This document shows positions 13,061-24,950 of a DNA stretch of 64,000 bases, in pieces. Each line of letters starts with the position of its first letter. Position 1 is the stretch's first letter. The stretch spans positions 1,159 through 65,158 of the forward strand of contig MNCI01005926.1 in assembly GCA_015680685.1 (NCBI GenBank), written 5' to 3'. The notes beneath the pieces are model-generated. The model did not search any database and was not told the DNA's origin. It worked only from the letters and a program-made list of their open reading frames with translations. Made by a program: the position numbers and the translations under genes. The DNA is from Gnetum montanum. Its lineage: Eukaryota > Streptophyta > Gnetopsida > Gnetales > Gnetaceae.

Positions 13061-13649
13061 TGATTTTCTTTAACTTGAGATTTAGCCACCTTTGTGGCTA
13101 CCTTCTCAACTTCATGGTCAAGTCAGTGTAAATGTGATGTTGGCATATCCTTGGATCGATTCTAGTTAGCTTAGAATATGACCAAGAAAAGGTTGTTGGC
13201 CATTTTTTGACTACCCTTAACATCTTATCTTTTTTCTAGGAGAAATATTTTCATTGATGATAACCTACTTTCCATTATTTAAAAATGTAGACTTCATGTT
13301 AGCTAGTAGATTTTTTAACTCTATGGGCTCTTGAAATTATCAAGGATTTCCAACTCTCACCAATAGGTAGCATCATCTTCATTATTAGAGAGTTGGTGAT
13401 GAACTTGCTCAAGTTCATTCACACCTTTGACATAAGCACATGTTAAGATCTCAATTGGTTCTATGCATAATGTGCTACTACTAGGGTTTAACTGTCAACC
13501 ATTGGATGCTCTATTGTTTTGTGGCTACTGCATATAGTCACTTTTAGATATCTATTTCTTGTGCATGCTGATTGCATACTTTGGTGAATGTACTTTTAAT
13601 AGACCATATTTTTTGCATGGAATTGCACCTATTATCATTGTACATAATT

Positions 13650-14130
13650 CATGGAACATGCTTCTTCTCTAATCATCCAAATTCATTTTCTTTGGATATT
13701 TCCAAGGAGAAGTTCCTTATGCCCATTTGTGCATCAACCATGCTTAACCAAGCCCTTGCCATAATTTTGGAAAGGTCACCTTTATAATTCTCTACCTTGA
13801 TCATTAGAAAATTGGTAGGATAGGACCACCAAGAAATGGTAGTCATAATGTCTTCTACTAACCCCAAAGGGACAACAATTGACTAGTTTTCCAATTTCAA
13901 ATGGATGTTGCTTTTCTTGAAAGGTAGTAGGTTCCAAACTTTGTACATGTCATGGGAGATGCGATTGACACTAGAACCATGATCAAGAAGAGCCTTTCAT
14001 GGCTCATGTTCAATAATATCCAAGTAAATAAGAGGACTTCCTAGGTAAATATCTTCATGGGAAGGTTCCCATCCTTGATCCAATTAGAAACAACATGAGT
14101 TAACATCATAGTGTAGATCCAAGACAGTGT
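13650..14130 (-). pseudogene. Element A aspartic protease
   Basis: Minus strand gives LLDHGSSVNRISHDMYKVWN, the retroviral-type D-x-G-S active site with one His between, then LVEDIMTTISWWSYPTNFLMIKVEN and IMARAWLSMVDAQMG, the usual ILGRPWL..DA region at the protease end. Element B has a matching copy with DSGS. It would cleave Gag-Pol. A stop follows soon after the active site, and a frameshift separates it from RT. Confidence 0.75.
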
Positions 14131-14199
14131 TTGATTTGAAGGGCACTTTAATTTGTTTGATGTAAGGATGAGGGTGTTGAAGATGCAAGGTAAATATTC

Positions 14200-16554
14200 A
14201 TATTAGGTTGTGAGGATTTGGGAGGACTGTTGGGTAGGGAAAAGGATCATTTCTTGGATTGATTATCTAAACCACTTGGCTAGAATGCTAGTTGTGAATG
14301 TGCAGTCCTCATAGCATTTCATTGCTATGGCTGCGGGGGAATTTTTCCCTACATGGATGGAGCAGGAGGTAACTAGGTTGAGGGTGGAGGGATGTATACA
14401 GATGCATGTAGAGTATGGTATGAATATGGGTGCTAGCCTTGAGTAGATAGTGAATGAGTTCAATGATACTCTAGAGGGTAATAGTGATGTTGGAATGAGA
14501 CATGGCTTGTAGAGCTTCATGAAGAAACATATTGCTAAACATAGTACCCATATGGATTTGGCTACGTATAAGGGTGCTACTATCTTGGTGGTGGCATTCT
14601 CCATAATTGTGGTTAGTGCCATTGTTGATATTACTAGTATAGTTATGATGGCGCTCTAGCTGGATAATAAGCTTATTGTTGCTAGTGGAACTTCCTTGGA
14701 TTACCTTGAGGATAAGGTAATTGTCTCGGTGCTTACCTTCTTGATAGTCATAGCTTCAGTGCATACATCCCAAATCTTTGTAAGTGTGACACCAGAGGAT
14801 AGTATCCCTTAGGATATTCATATTGATAATGTCACATCCATCATCATCATTGGAGTCTACCTTTATAACTTCTTCAACTACAGTAGCTTTGCCCTTACCT
14901 CTCTAGTAGGCATGTTTAGCTTCTTTCCACCTCCTGCAACCATGATCACTATTTCACTCATTGGATTCTTTAGCAATCTTCATAGTAGCTTGGAAATTCT
15001 CATCCAAATAGTCGCATAATTTATCATCATTAGTTGAAATATCATAAACAAATTTTTGGTTATGCAAGGTTTTCTTATTCACCAATTCATTGAGTGGTGA
15101 CTCCTCATCACAAAATCAAACCTCCTTTTCCTACTGGAAGGATTCCTATTATACTCTTCTACACATTCCATTTTTTTCAACTCACCTTCTTCTTTTGCTA
15201 CTTGCTCTATTAGCCTTGTATTTGATGAGCTCTAAATTCAAATAGTCTCCCTTAGGCATAAACCCCAAGAGTTCTTTTTGTTTCTACTCTGAGTCCATCT
15301 ATGATGTGGTAGAGTTATTCCCTCTAAGAATAACCATGGCCAGGGTATTGGTGTAAGAGAGAATAATATTTGCCCATGGTGGCATCCAAGGGTTCATGTG
15401 TCCATTGTTTCTAGCCTTGGATTTGCCTTCTTAGATTAGACACTCTAGAGTATGTCTAGTATTCATCATTAAATAGCTCAAACATGGTACTCCATCTGCA
15501 AATAGATTCCAACTCTAAGGAATGATACTAGCTTTTAGCTTTCTTGATGAGTTTCCTACGGAAGAGCTTGAGTTTCTACCAATCATTTTCAATGTTCTAC
15601 AAGGCACATGCATCATGGAAAGCTTGTATATGTTTTTGTAGATTAGAGTTGTATCTACCCCTCAAATCTTGGAATATTGTTCATGTCTAAGTGCTTAATT
15701 TGACTATCTTTCACATGCCTAGTTGGAATCTTAACTACCTCTATAGTGTTAAGCATGCTTCAAGTTGCTAATAGAGGCTCATCATCATCATTATTACGTT
15801 ATTACTGATGATGTCCTTTATTATCCCTTCATTCATTATGAGCTTGGTGATTAGTATTGTTATCCTATTGAGCATCTCCATCATGATTATTCCTTCTATG
15901 GCATCTTTCAAAATTAGAAGAAGAAGAAGAAGAGGATGAAGAGGGAGGAGATCTATGATCACCATGATATTTGATAACTCCCCTTCAATTTTCATAATCA
16001 TAGTCATCATATTTCTTATAATCTTGATGATTATTCAATCCCTTGCCTTGACTGCCAACTTTTCTTAAACCTAGATTGTCGATTGTAGATTGTAGATTTA
16101 GGGTTACATCCTTGTCATTAATAACAAGGGGTGGAGCATTATCATGTTGAAATTCCTCAAAGGAAGGGCCCTTCTTGTCATCTTGGTTCAGCAGGAACAA
16201 GGGATTAGTGAACTATTTCCCCTTCATAGCCTCATGATGCTTCTCCTAGTGCCGATCTTGCTTGCATTGTATTTTAGTGGGACAGTAGTCTCAGTATTCA
16301 TAGTCATGCACAACATACTCTTCTTGAAGATTGTGGATGTCTAACTTCTTAAGAGTTCAAAACACCATCATGGGCATAGATTGATCAAGGGGCATTACAA
16401 TGTTACCCTCCATATCAAACCATCATAGTTGCTCATCTTGATGTAGGATGAAGGTAAAGTTAGGCACATACTCATTTGGATGAGTACATACTACTTTGCA
16501 CTCCTATGGGATCAACGGTTTAACATCATTATACTTGTGAGTAGAAGAAGACAT
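14200..16554 (-). pseudogene. Element A gag
   Basis: Read leftwards from ATG at 16554. The N-terminus carries CKVVCTHPNEYVPNFTFI and MEGNIVMPLDQSMP, also present with changes in element B. The capsid core lies at about 15420-15680: LQKHIQAFHDACAL, NIENDW, KLFRRKLIKKAK, HSLELESI, TMFELFNDEY. It aligns by eye with element D Gag (HLQAFYDAFAW, NIDNGWKKINLF, TLIDQAKLWYRSL, VELFNKRYQT). A Ser/Asp-rich stretch (15900-15960) and a zinc-knuckle zone toward 14760-14850 follow. Gag packages element RNA in particles. Stops and shifts interrupt every segment. Confidence 0.75.
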
Positions 16555-16685
16555 TTAAAAAAAATTAAAATTATTAGTGTGATTTGTAATTATATGTCAT
16601 GTGAGAATGATGTTAACCTTGGGTTCATCCAACAATATCAATAATAATTACTAATCCTAGATGGTGCACATTTCACTAAACAAAG

Positions 16686-16703
16686 TCCCTTGCAACAACA
16701 CCA
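16686..16703 (-). other. Element A primer binding site (tRNA-Asp type)
   Basis: On the minus strand this reads TGGTGTTGTTGCAAGGGA, directly inside the 5' LTR. It matches the complement of the plant tRNA-Asp 3' end, TGGCGCCGTTGCCGGGGA, at 13 of 18 bases. Most differences are C to T or G to A, as expected from loss of methylated cytosines. Confidence 0.75.
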
Positions 16704-16704
16704 A

Positions 16705-17623
16705 TGATGAGTGGTTGAGGTACCCCTATGTCCAACCATATGAATCACAAAGCATTCATGCATAATCTAGTCAAATTCCATGCACTCTATAATTTCCAAT
16801 ACACTAGTCTTCTAGGAAGTAAATGTTGCCCTAAGGTTGTTTGTTGTTTTCCCAATTACACTTGTGATGCACATGGTATGGTTAAGTGTAATCAAGGCAT
16901 ATGATTTTTATTATTTTTTGTTTTATGTTCTTTATTTCTTAAAAAGAGAGATGGAGTAATTTAATAACTAATTTAATTTAACTAACTAACTAATCTCTAA
17001 CTAGTCCTAACATAAACATCTAATCCCACTTTTCATACATGTCCTTAACTCATGTATCCACTATTGGGTTAGCAAGAGCTATGCTATTAGGTGCACCAAG
17101 CATAACACTACTAGGATTACTAAGCAAATATGCGTTTACACTTGAAGCGGTCATACTTATGTATTTAACCTATTTAGCTTATCTTACTTGATCACTTAAT
17201 TAGCTTAATTACTTAGAAACATTGAACAAATAACTACAAAAATTAAATGCAAGAATAAAACATTTAAACTATCTAGAGTGCTACAAGGTTTATCAAGAAG
17301 TTCATCTTTATTGCCATACACATTGGTGTGGTTTAGGTACAATAGTTCTTGAATAAAGATCTATACACTCAAGTCTCCTACTATGGGCACTCAAAAAAAT
17401 ATTCTAACTTTCAAATGAACAAACTGCAAGAGCTTTTCTACTACTATGAATTCAATGCTCCATAAACATAGCTAGGAACTCATATTTATAGCTTTTACTA
17501 TAGTACTGAATTGACAAGGCCCTGTAGACATAGCAAACACTATGTCAACATGGCCGGATAGGTACCCATTGACAAGGCTGTGTAAACAAGGGCTCATTGA
17601 CATGACACTTTGACACTTCATCA
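16705..17623 (-). repeat. Element A 5' LTR
   Basis: This 919 base partner of the LTR at 4334-5276 shares start TGATGAGTGG, the block CCAACCATATGAATCAC, and the TTCATCA end. It carries many scattered substitutions and small gaps relative to its partner, so the insertion is old. Followed by GATAT, the presumed target duplication. Confidence 0.85.
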
Positions 17624-19829
17624 GATATCTTTGAAAACATATTTTGATACCATCTATAATCACTTGAAGGTCAATCGTTAGGTTTTAAAAATTATTTTTG
17701 ATGATATGAGCCATTATTAATTATTTGGTTAAATAAAAATTCATTAAATATGGTATTTATGATAGAGGATGAATGAAAATTATTCCTAAATTCCAAGATA
17801 ATTAAAAATTTACATTATTAATTAATTTTAATCATTTTAAAGGTTATTTATCCTAAATGTGTAAAAGTAAGGATGTTCAAAAGGTTTTAAGTTCACATTC
17901 TAGTGGCCTCCATGATGATAAGCTAAACTCTAAGAGTTCACAAGTTTTTGTTTGAAATAAATCAAACATCTAGATTTTAAGATATAACATTAGGAAGTGT
18001 ATGGGCTCTTCAAATAGCAAAATATTCCTTTTCAATTTAAGGAAAATGTAAAAAGTATGAAGGGTGGCACTGGATAAATATAGGTTTTTTTGACCACAAT
18101 ATTATAAATGGATTTTCCTTAGATTTTATCCCAGAAATTATCATTTTTGTTTATTCGATAGGTTCTAGAGCTTCCTAAGGGCCTCTAGGCTATAATGTGA
18201 ATCTCACTAATGTTTAAAATAGTGGAAATCATAAAAGATAGATCTTGTAGAATTTAAAAATGACAAAAAATAATGGTTTTAGTGAAAATTCAATTAAATT
18301 TAATAGAAAGTAGATTCTACAATGATGCATAAATGTTTAGGAAGTTTTTCGTGATGTATTTAAGTATGACTTTGATACATAGTCATGGCCAAAAAAAGCT
18401 ATGCAAGTAAGTCTCCCATGTTCATCCAAAATATATCATGTTTTTCATTTTATTAAAAATAGAATGTTGGTACATCATCCATTGTCTATGACATAGAAAC
18501 TAAAAAGCCCACTCTCTTAGAAGTTCAAAGGTTTAACAATTCTCAAACTTAGAGACCTAAAGATTCAAAGGCTTAGATACATACACATATAAAGGTCCAT
18601 AAATCCATAGCTTTAGAAGGAAATTTTAATAGATAATCATGACTAATGTCATTAAAACTAGTTTAGCAGTTTTACCATGATATATTTGTATAATCATCTA
18701 CCAATATTGGTTTAGTTACTCTCATTGTATGAAAGTGTGAAGTGATCACTCCCATCTCTATTCCATACCCATATATATTACACATACACACTCTAATACT
18801 TAGACATCTATAGTTTCTTACTCATGTATGATTGAGAAGAGAAGTTATACAACATAGATAGTGCATGTTCCATGTTTTGGATTAGTTAACTTAGAAGGTA
18901 AAGGGGTGAGCAATGAGTGTCTAAGAAAATTAAAGATATAAATAAAATTTTTGAAACTAAAAATAATTACACAAATAAAACAAAATTAATAATATATGTG
19001 GCAAAGATCATTACCTTAAATTTCAATAAAATTAAATTTGTAATTAAGGATACCACTATGTTAGATTTTTAAATGTTACTTACTTCCCATAGAGAAAATA
19101 AAAGTTTGAGCTTATTATCATGTAAGACTTCTAAGAATATTGTAAGAGTATAAAACATGATGTTCCCACTGGCCATACCTAGAATCCCTTAGGGTAAAGG
19201 TAATATGATAAATACTTAGTCATCTAAATGTAAGTCCCTAAGTAATACAATGTAGATTTTACTTGAGAGATGTATGCTTTGTAGATTAAGATAGAAATGC
19301 AATGTAATAGAGGTGTAGGAAGAATGATTTTTTGAATAATATTTACACTTATTATGCTCAAGATATAGGGCAAGAATAATAAAAATTGGAATATCTAGAT
19401 GAAAAATGAATATACAAATGATATGATGCTAGATCACTAAATAAAAATCCTAGGAGAATAACGAAGCCATGGTTGTACAATTGTCATACATACTTCTAAT
19501 CTTCTAATCCTTTTTGTTTATCAACCAATGAAAATTCTTGTTCAAAGCTAAAGCTAATATGCCTAATATAATTTGATGAATCAATTATTTTGCTTGAATA
19601 TCTTATTAGATTAGAATCTAGGCATATTCTCTTATGATGCTCATGTTGAAGAATTGTTCACACATCAAATTGGAATTTGGGAAATGACTAGGAATGGATT
19701 TTTATTTGGTCTAATGACTACTTAAAATGTTGAATTCAAAGTTGGAATAATTTCTTGGAACATTTGAAGATATTTGAGACATTCACCCTATCATCTACTT
19801 TAACTTTGATGAGGATGTCCATACTTTAA
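17624..19829. other. AT-rich intergenic stretch
   Basis: No open frame longer than about 60 codons, no repeat shared with other parts of the window, and no RNA gene signature seen. It is the flank into which element A inserted on one side and the small element X on the other. Confidence 0.5.
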
Positions 19830-20208
19830 TTCTAAGCTTTAATAATAGATCCCAAAAGGACACATTCCACACGCTTCCTAAGTAAATTAATCTTAGAAAA
19901 TAAGAACAACAAAATGAAATGGGGAGAATATTATTTTTATTAACATAATTCTTAAAAATATAAATAAATACATAAAGACTAAAGAGCCAAGCTTATCTTA
20001 CACCTCTTTCAAGTATCATAGAAGCCACGCATATCCTTTTTCAATTCCTCAATTGCTCATAATGGATTCAAAGATCAAGACAAGACATTTATATGAGAAT
20101 CTCTTAATATCTTATAAGTTATCTTCCTTGCCTCATTCAAATTACCTTGCATAATCTCTCTTCTTGAGACTAACCTTCTCTTCCTTTAGATTAGCTAAAC
20201 TTAGCTTA
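19830..20208 (-). repeat. Element X 3' LTR
   Basis: Diverged partner of 38930-39310; best match runs from 19844 (AATAGATC) to about 20165 (CTCTCTTCTTG). The outer ends are decayed, so borders are good to about 15 bases. Confidence 0.55.
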
Positions 20209-20359
20209 GATTCTTCTTTCCCTTGCTATAAGATATAGAAAAACTATAAAAAATTTATTCTCATACCTTCTAGTGATGCCTTTGAACCTTCTTAAAGAAA
20301 TCATTTGATCTTTTTCACTTCTTATCTTTGATATTTTACCATCTATGACTTATGATGTA

Positions 20360-20364
20360 GGAAC
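20360..20364. repeat. Target site duplication, left
   Basis: GGAAC, identical to 38284-38288, immediately outside the LTR start TATAGTGACC. Confidence 0.85.
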
Positions 20365-22066
20365 TATAGTGACCGAAAACGTCAGCAGTTGGAAAACACC
20401 GAGGGGTCAGCGGGCGTGACAATTTTGACCCCGTACCTATGGGAGGACCATGCTAGGTGTGTGCAGATATGGGGCACCCTAAATGGTCTAGTTGATCAGA
20501 AAGGGACTTAATCAATGTCTATATATCCTTTTGCAACATATATTTTTGAAAAAGGAATAGAAATGCAGAGTAATTCTTGAAAGTAAATGAAGTAGAAGAA
20601 CAAAATAGTGTAAAAATGCAACAGTAAGTAGGAAACAATGTAGAATACAATTAGAAAAATGAACCACTCCAAAGCTACAAGCTTGCTCTGTCAGGGCGGA
20701 TACAGTTAGTTACACATCGTAGCGGAGTGTAGAAATCCTGAGAATAACTGAGACGTGTAGAGTGAGACAGGTTGCGCGCTTGGGTGCAACCTTCGGCACT
20801 GAAAATATAGGGATTCTACCAAGGTGGTAGAAAGGGAATAGGAAAATATGCTAGCTAAAAGTGCTAACTGTTTGTAGTGTCAAATAGAAAGTTTACAATT
20901 CTCAATGTTACAATGCGCATGAAAGAAGGCTTGAATACTAGAGTGAATGCCAGGGAGATGAAAATTCAAGGAATCAGGGAGAATTCCTCACTTTTCGAAT
21001 GCTGTTTCTTGAAAAAGTTTCTAAACTTTTTGAATGTCATTTTCAAAAAAATTCCCAATAGCCAAAGATAGTCCAACCCCTTAAGCATTGCTCATCGGGG
21101 TATTTATAGGGCTAAAGGGCATGCGAAGGGGGCAGTTTGGATGCCACGTGCTTTGGGCCCACGTTGACTTACTAGCACCACACATGCCGCATATGATCAT
21201 TGGACCTACAAGACCATTGTAATGTGAACCTGCTATGCCATAACTATAAAGCTACCATGACATAATTGCACTGTCAGCATCTAGAGACGTGTGCCAATGG
21301 TCCAATTAGATGAAGTGCATTGATGTCGCACAACCACTTGCATGCTTTGCTGTGCTTTGTAGTGTAGCATGCTTGGTGTAGCATAGCACCTTGTCATGCA
21401 TTCTACTACATGTGTGTTGCATGTTTTCTATGCTATGCTATGCTACGTAGCATAGCAACTGGATTTAGTCACAAAAACTTTGTCAATTTGCAAACTTTTC
21501 TTCTACAAGACTTGCAAACTTGCTGACCTCGCCCTTTGAGTTACCTTCTATCTCTTCCGCAGGATTGCTATACCTCACTGCACCTTGTAGCTTAGTGTAG
21601 CGTAGCAGTAGACATGGTCTACCACTTCCTAAAAGAAAGGGACATTTCTAAAGGAATTTAAAATTGGGCATGGGGACTAGCTGTGAAGCTATTGCCATGT
21701 TACGCTACATCTTGTGGCATAGCGCTCCATCTTGCAATTGTCTTCTAAAGCTTGCTACACTACATAGTGAGGCATAGCGTAGCATAGTAGACTTCATGAA
21801 TTAGAAAAATTTCCAACCTATTTCGTGCATCTAGAATGTTGTTGCCAACTCTGTGCACCATTTCTGAGTAGGTTGTCAGCTTGACAATCTACTTAGGTGG
21901 ATAGGCAAGATGACCCGTAGAGCCAGTTTTCACCTAAAGTAGAAAATTTGCCAAACTGGCTGGCCTGAACTCAAAATGTTCTCCTCCTAAAGAACTACCA
22001 TGGTTCCACACGAGTTGCAAGGCCTGGTGAAGCAAGAATGACCTTGCATTTTTTTGGGGTGTTTCA
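20365..22066 (-). repeat. Tat element 3' LTR
   Basis: 1702 bases matching 36577-38283 over the full length with scattered substitutions. In element direction it starts TGAAACACCCC and ends GGTCACTATA. The final bases are TA rather than CA in both copies. Minus-strand TATA box CTATAAATA is intact at 21101-21109. Words like TAGCATAGC are abundant (21360-21450, 21590-21610, 21700-21790). Confidence 0.9.
21436..21457. repeat. Perfect 22-base palindrome in the Tat 3' LTR
   Basis: Centred on TACGTA (21444-21449) with arms TGCTATGC/GCATAGCA. It is the best of many TAGCATAGC-type words in the element; the 5' LTR copy near 37640-37670 has drifted. Confidence 0.8.
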
Positions 22067-22369
22067 TTGGCAATGGGCCATGGCGACAGTAGCTCGAGAA
22101 CAACTGTCAAGGTGATGGGCCATGGCAATAGTAGGTTCAGAGGGCTAGTATGATGCCATACGGCATCTTCAGAGGGTTAACATGATGCCAAGGATGGTAG
22201 CATCCCATATGTTCTAGACCACATTCTTGGTGCATCATGAACTACGTCCCAAAGCTACGACATCCCACCCACATGTTAGCATCTGACCCACTCATTCAAT
22301 GTGTATCTACTGCTGGTGTATACTGGGGATACGACATGAACCCAATTAAAGGTCTTCATAGACCGTATG

Positions 22370-22575
22370 CTGGTTTAAGGTCCTAGTAGATAGCTCTGTT
22401 GGTTTAAGGTCCGAACGGACCATACATGCTAGTTGATCATCGTAGCGGACGGCTACCGCTAGTTTAATGTTGTAGCGGACATTGCTCGATGTCGCTAGTT
22501 TATCATCATTGTGAATGCTGCTTGGTGCAATTTCTAGTTTATCATCATAGTGGATGGTTACCATTGTAGTTTCCA
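22370..22575. repeat. Hairpin repeat cluster 3' of integrase
   Basis: Six loosely conserved units of (G)CTGGTTTAAGGTCC... / CTAGTTTATCATCATAGTGG type, with pairs such as GGTCCGAACGGACC and GTAGCGGACGGCTACC able to fold. Lies between the integrase stop and the 3' LTR. Confidence 0.65.
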
Positions 22576-22582
22576 TTGCACT

Positions 22583-23690
22583 TCAAATGTAGTACTTCTT
22601 GAGATACGAGTGATTCACCGAGTTGGTGAACTCGTTGCCATTCATGTTTGCCAGCTTGAAGGCTCCATTTCCGAAGGCTTTGGTGACCATGTAAGGACCT
22701 TTCCATTTGGCTGAGAATTTTCTCACATGCTCACAGATGGCCTTGAGGATGAGGTCTCCCTTCTACACTGGTCGTTGATGCAGGTCTGCATGGTGCTTCT
22801 GCTGCTTCTTTCTCTGGTAGTGCTTGATACGTCTCAGTGTCTGCACACTCTCCTCCTCCACTAAGTCGAGGTTGATGATTCGCGACTCGTTATTCTGGGC
22901 TTCGCTCACGACATCTGCGAGGATCATTCGAAGTGATGGTACGTGCAACTTAGGGGGTAATATAGCTTCAGATCCGTAAACAAGACTGTAAGGGGTCTTA
23001 CTTATTGCATTTCTGCACATCATTATGTAGGCCCAGAGGATGTAGAAGATTTTTTCATGCCACCATCTCTTTCCATTGTTTAGCATCCACTTCAGCAAGT
23101 TGATAATGGACTTATTTGTAGCCTCTACCTACCCATTCTCTTGTGGATAATAAGGGGAATAAAATGATTGTTTAATGCCTAGATTGGTACATAAGGTTTG
23201 GGTTTTTGTATTACTAAAATGTGGCCCATTGTCGGTCACAATAGTCATTGGGAGCCCAAACCTTATTACGATGTTTTCGAGGATGAAATGGCAAATTTTC
23301 TGAGACGTTGTTTTCCTCAGGGGAATAGCTTCCACCCACTTGGTAAAGTACTTAGTGGTGGTGATAATGAAGTTATGCCCTACGGAGGAATTAGGTGTGA
23401 TATGCCCTATGAGGTCTAATCCCCATCATTGGAAGGGCCACATGATTTGCATTGGATGTAGGTCCGTAGGCAAGACATGCATTAGATTTGAGTATCTCTG
23501 GCACATGTAGCATGTCTTGACTTTTGATAAGCAATCACGTTCCATGTGGGGCCATTAGTATCTTAGGCATCTGATCTTGGTAGCCATAGCCCTGGATGCT
23601 ATGTGCCCACCGCATAGCCCCTCATGCACTTCATTAACTACCTTCTACGCTTGCTTGCCACCCACGCATGCTAGCAATATCCCATCATAG
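22583..23690 (-). pseudogene. Tat element integrase
   Basis: Zinc-binding part at about 23490-23640: HEGLCGGHIASRAMATKIRC, then VKTCYMCQRYSN. Core: first Asp in GLDLIGHI (about 23420), second in IVTDNGPHFSNT, Glu in QENGQVEATNKSI, so D,D,E is present. Then AYIMMCRNAISKTPYSLVYG and the C-terminal KWKGPYMVTKAFGNGAFKLA (GPF/Y-like), ending LKKYYI with TGA at 22583-22585. One stop in the zinc part and one after QRPV interrupt. It joins DNA ends to the target, consistent with the 5 bp duplication seen. Confidence 0.85.
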
Positions 23691-24096
23691 GAACGTCAGC
23701 ATAGGGCATCATTTCCCACAAGAACGTATTGCCGGGCATGCTTACGGATTGCATCTCTTTGGGTAGATGTTAATCCTCCTGGGGGTTCACCATGCCGTAG
23801 ATAAGTTTTAATGTTGGTGTACCACTCCTAGGTATCCGCAAAACTGACAGAAGCCACGTGTTCAACCTGAGTGATAGGCTTTGTGCATTCTATGATCGAG
23901 GTTGGTAGGTTCGCCAGGGAATGTGATGGAATGTTTAATGCGAGGGTAGCTAAGGTATCTACCATGGTGTTCTCATTATGTGGCACGTGTTGCACATCTA
24001 TGGTTGCAAACTTCTTAAGTAGGATTTTTGCAAGATCGTAGTAGGATTACAGGTGCACAGCTTTGTAGGTGTAGACCTCAGTGATTTGATTCACAA

Positions 24097-24400
24097 CTAG
24101 TTGTGAATCTCCCCAACTACCAGGTGTTGTATGCGTAGTTCTTGGGCAGTTAAGAGGCCTCTGAGTAGCCCCTCGTATTCTGCCACATTGTTGGTGCAAG
24201 GGAATGCAAATCGATAAGTAGATGGATGCATTTCCCTATAGGGGAATGTGGTTATGGTAGCAGTGGTACCTCCTTGCATGATTGAAGCATCGTCGAAATG
24301 TAAGGTGGCTTTGAAATGTGATGGGACAATGTTGCCATTGCTAACATATTCATCTGGGAATTTGGGGTCATGTTCGCCTGATCGTCGACTGGCGAGGCTA
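24097..24400 (-). pseudogene. Tat element second (archaeal-type) RNase H
   Basis: After a frame change: FKATLHFDDASIMQGGTTAT, RFAFPCTNNVAEYEGLLRGL, AQELRIQHLVVGEIHN. These match the second RNase H of Tat elements (W.L.FDGAS...G.GAG, F.CTNN.AEYEAL..GL..A..L, V.GDS.LV). The first Asp (FDDAS) and Glu (AEYE) are present; the GDS Asp is GEI here. A second RNase H is a lineage marker for Tat. Confidence 0.8.
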
Positions 24401-24479
24401 TGAGTTGGGTCACTATGGCTTGACCCTTTGTTGACGATTGACTTACATAGTGTAGATCGAACTCTGTGGTTATTTCTTT

Positions 24480-24950
24480 CCATCGGGCTATCCTGCTACT
24501 TTTGTATAAGTTGTTAGTGATAACCCAAAGTATATTGCTCTTGCAAATGATGTTGGTTGTACTATGGAATAGGTAATGCCACCACTTTTTTAGTTTGAAC
24601 ACTAAGGCCAGGAAATTCCTCTCTAGTTCGTTGTACTTTGCCTTATGTGCTATTAGCGCGTGACTCAGATAATACACCAGTATCTCAAAACCATCATCTC
24701 GTTTCTGACATAGCAGTGTTGTGATAGACATGTTGAAGGTGGCGAGGTAGACAAAGAAGGGTTTATCTCTTTGTGGCGGATGCACCATCGGGAGGTGTGA
24801 GAGTTCCTTCTTCAGGTCGTCGAAGGCTTGTTGACAACGGGTTATCCATTCAAAGTTAACCCCTTTCTTCAGAAGATGTTGCATGGGGTGTAACTTGTCG
24901 GTCAACCTTACTATAAACCTTCGAATGAATTTCACTCTACCTTGTAAACC
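24480..24950 (-). pseudogene. Tat element RNase H (first, retroviral type)
   Basis: Same open frame as RT: FEWITRCQQAFDDLKKELSH, PFFVYLATFNMSITTLLCQ, VYYLSHALIAHKAKYNELER, KLKKWWHYLFHSTTNIICKS. The order and the YxELE motif fit the Ty3/gypsy RNase H; the first catalytic Asp (YxDAS) is replaced (YLATF), as is usual where a second RNase H has taken over in Tat elements. Confidence 0.8.

Larger units (their letters stand above)
4334..17623 (-). mobile_element. Element A: Athila-like Ty3/gypsy retrotransposon, 13.3 kb
   Basis: Two direct repeats (4334-5276 and 16705-17623) start TGATGAGTGG and end TTCATCA. Beside the right copy, on the minus strand, is a tRNA-Asp-type primer site, so the element reads right to left. 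In that order come gag, protease, RT, RNase H, integrase, a long non-coding stretch and an accessory module, which is the Ty3/gypsy gene order. The flanks GATAG and GATAT agree at 4 of 5 bases and are probably a decayed 5 bp target duplication. Athila-like assignment rests on the tRNA-Asp primer site, the long region 3' of pol, and a Gag core matching the other copies here. All reading frames are broken. B, C and D are relatives with similar LTR ends. Confidence 0.85.

Noticed and set aside
14263-14622. 119-codon minus-strand frame with hydrophobic stretches in element A
   Set aside because: Position is between gag zinc-knuckle zone and protease; no motif, and element B has no matching open frame.
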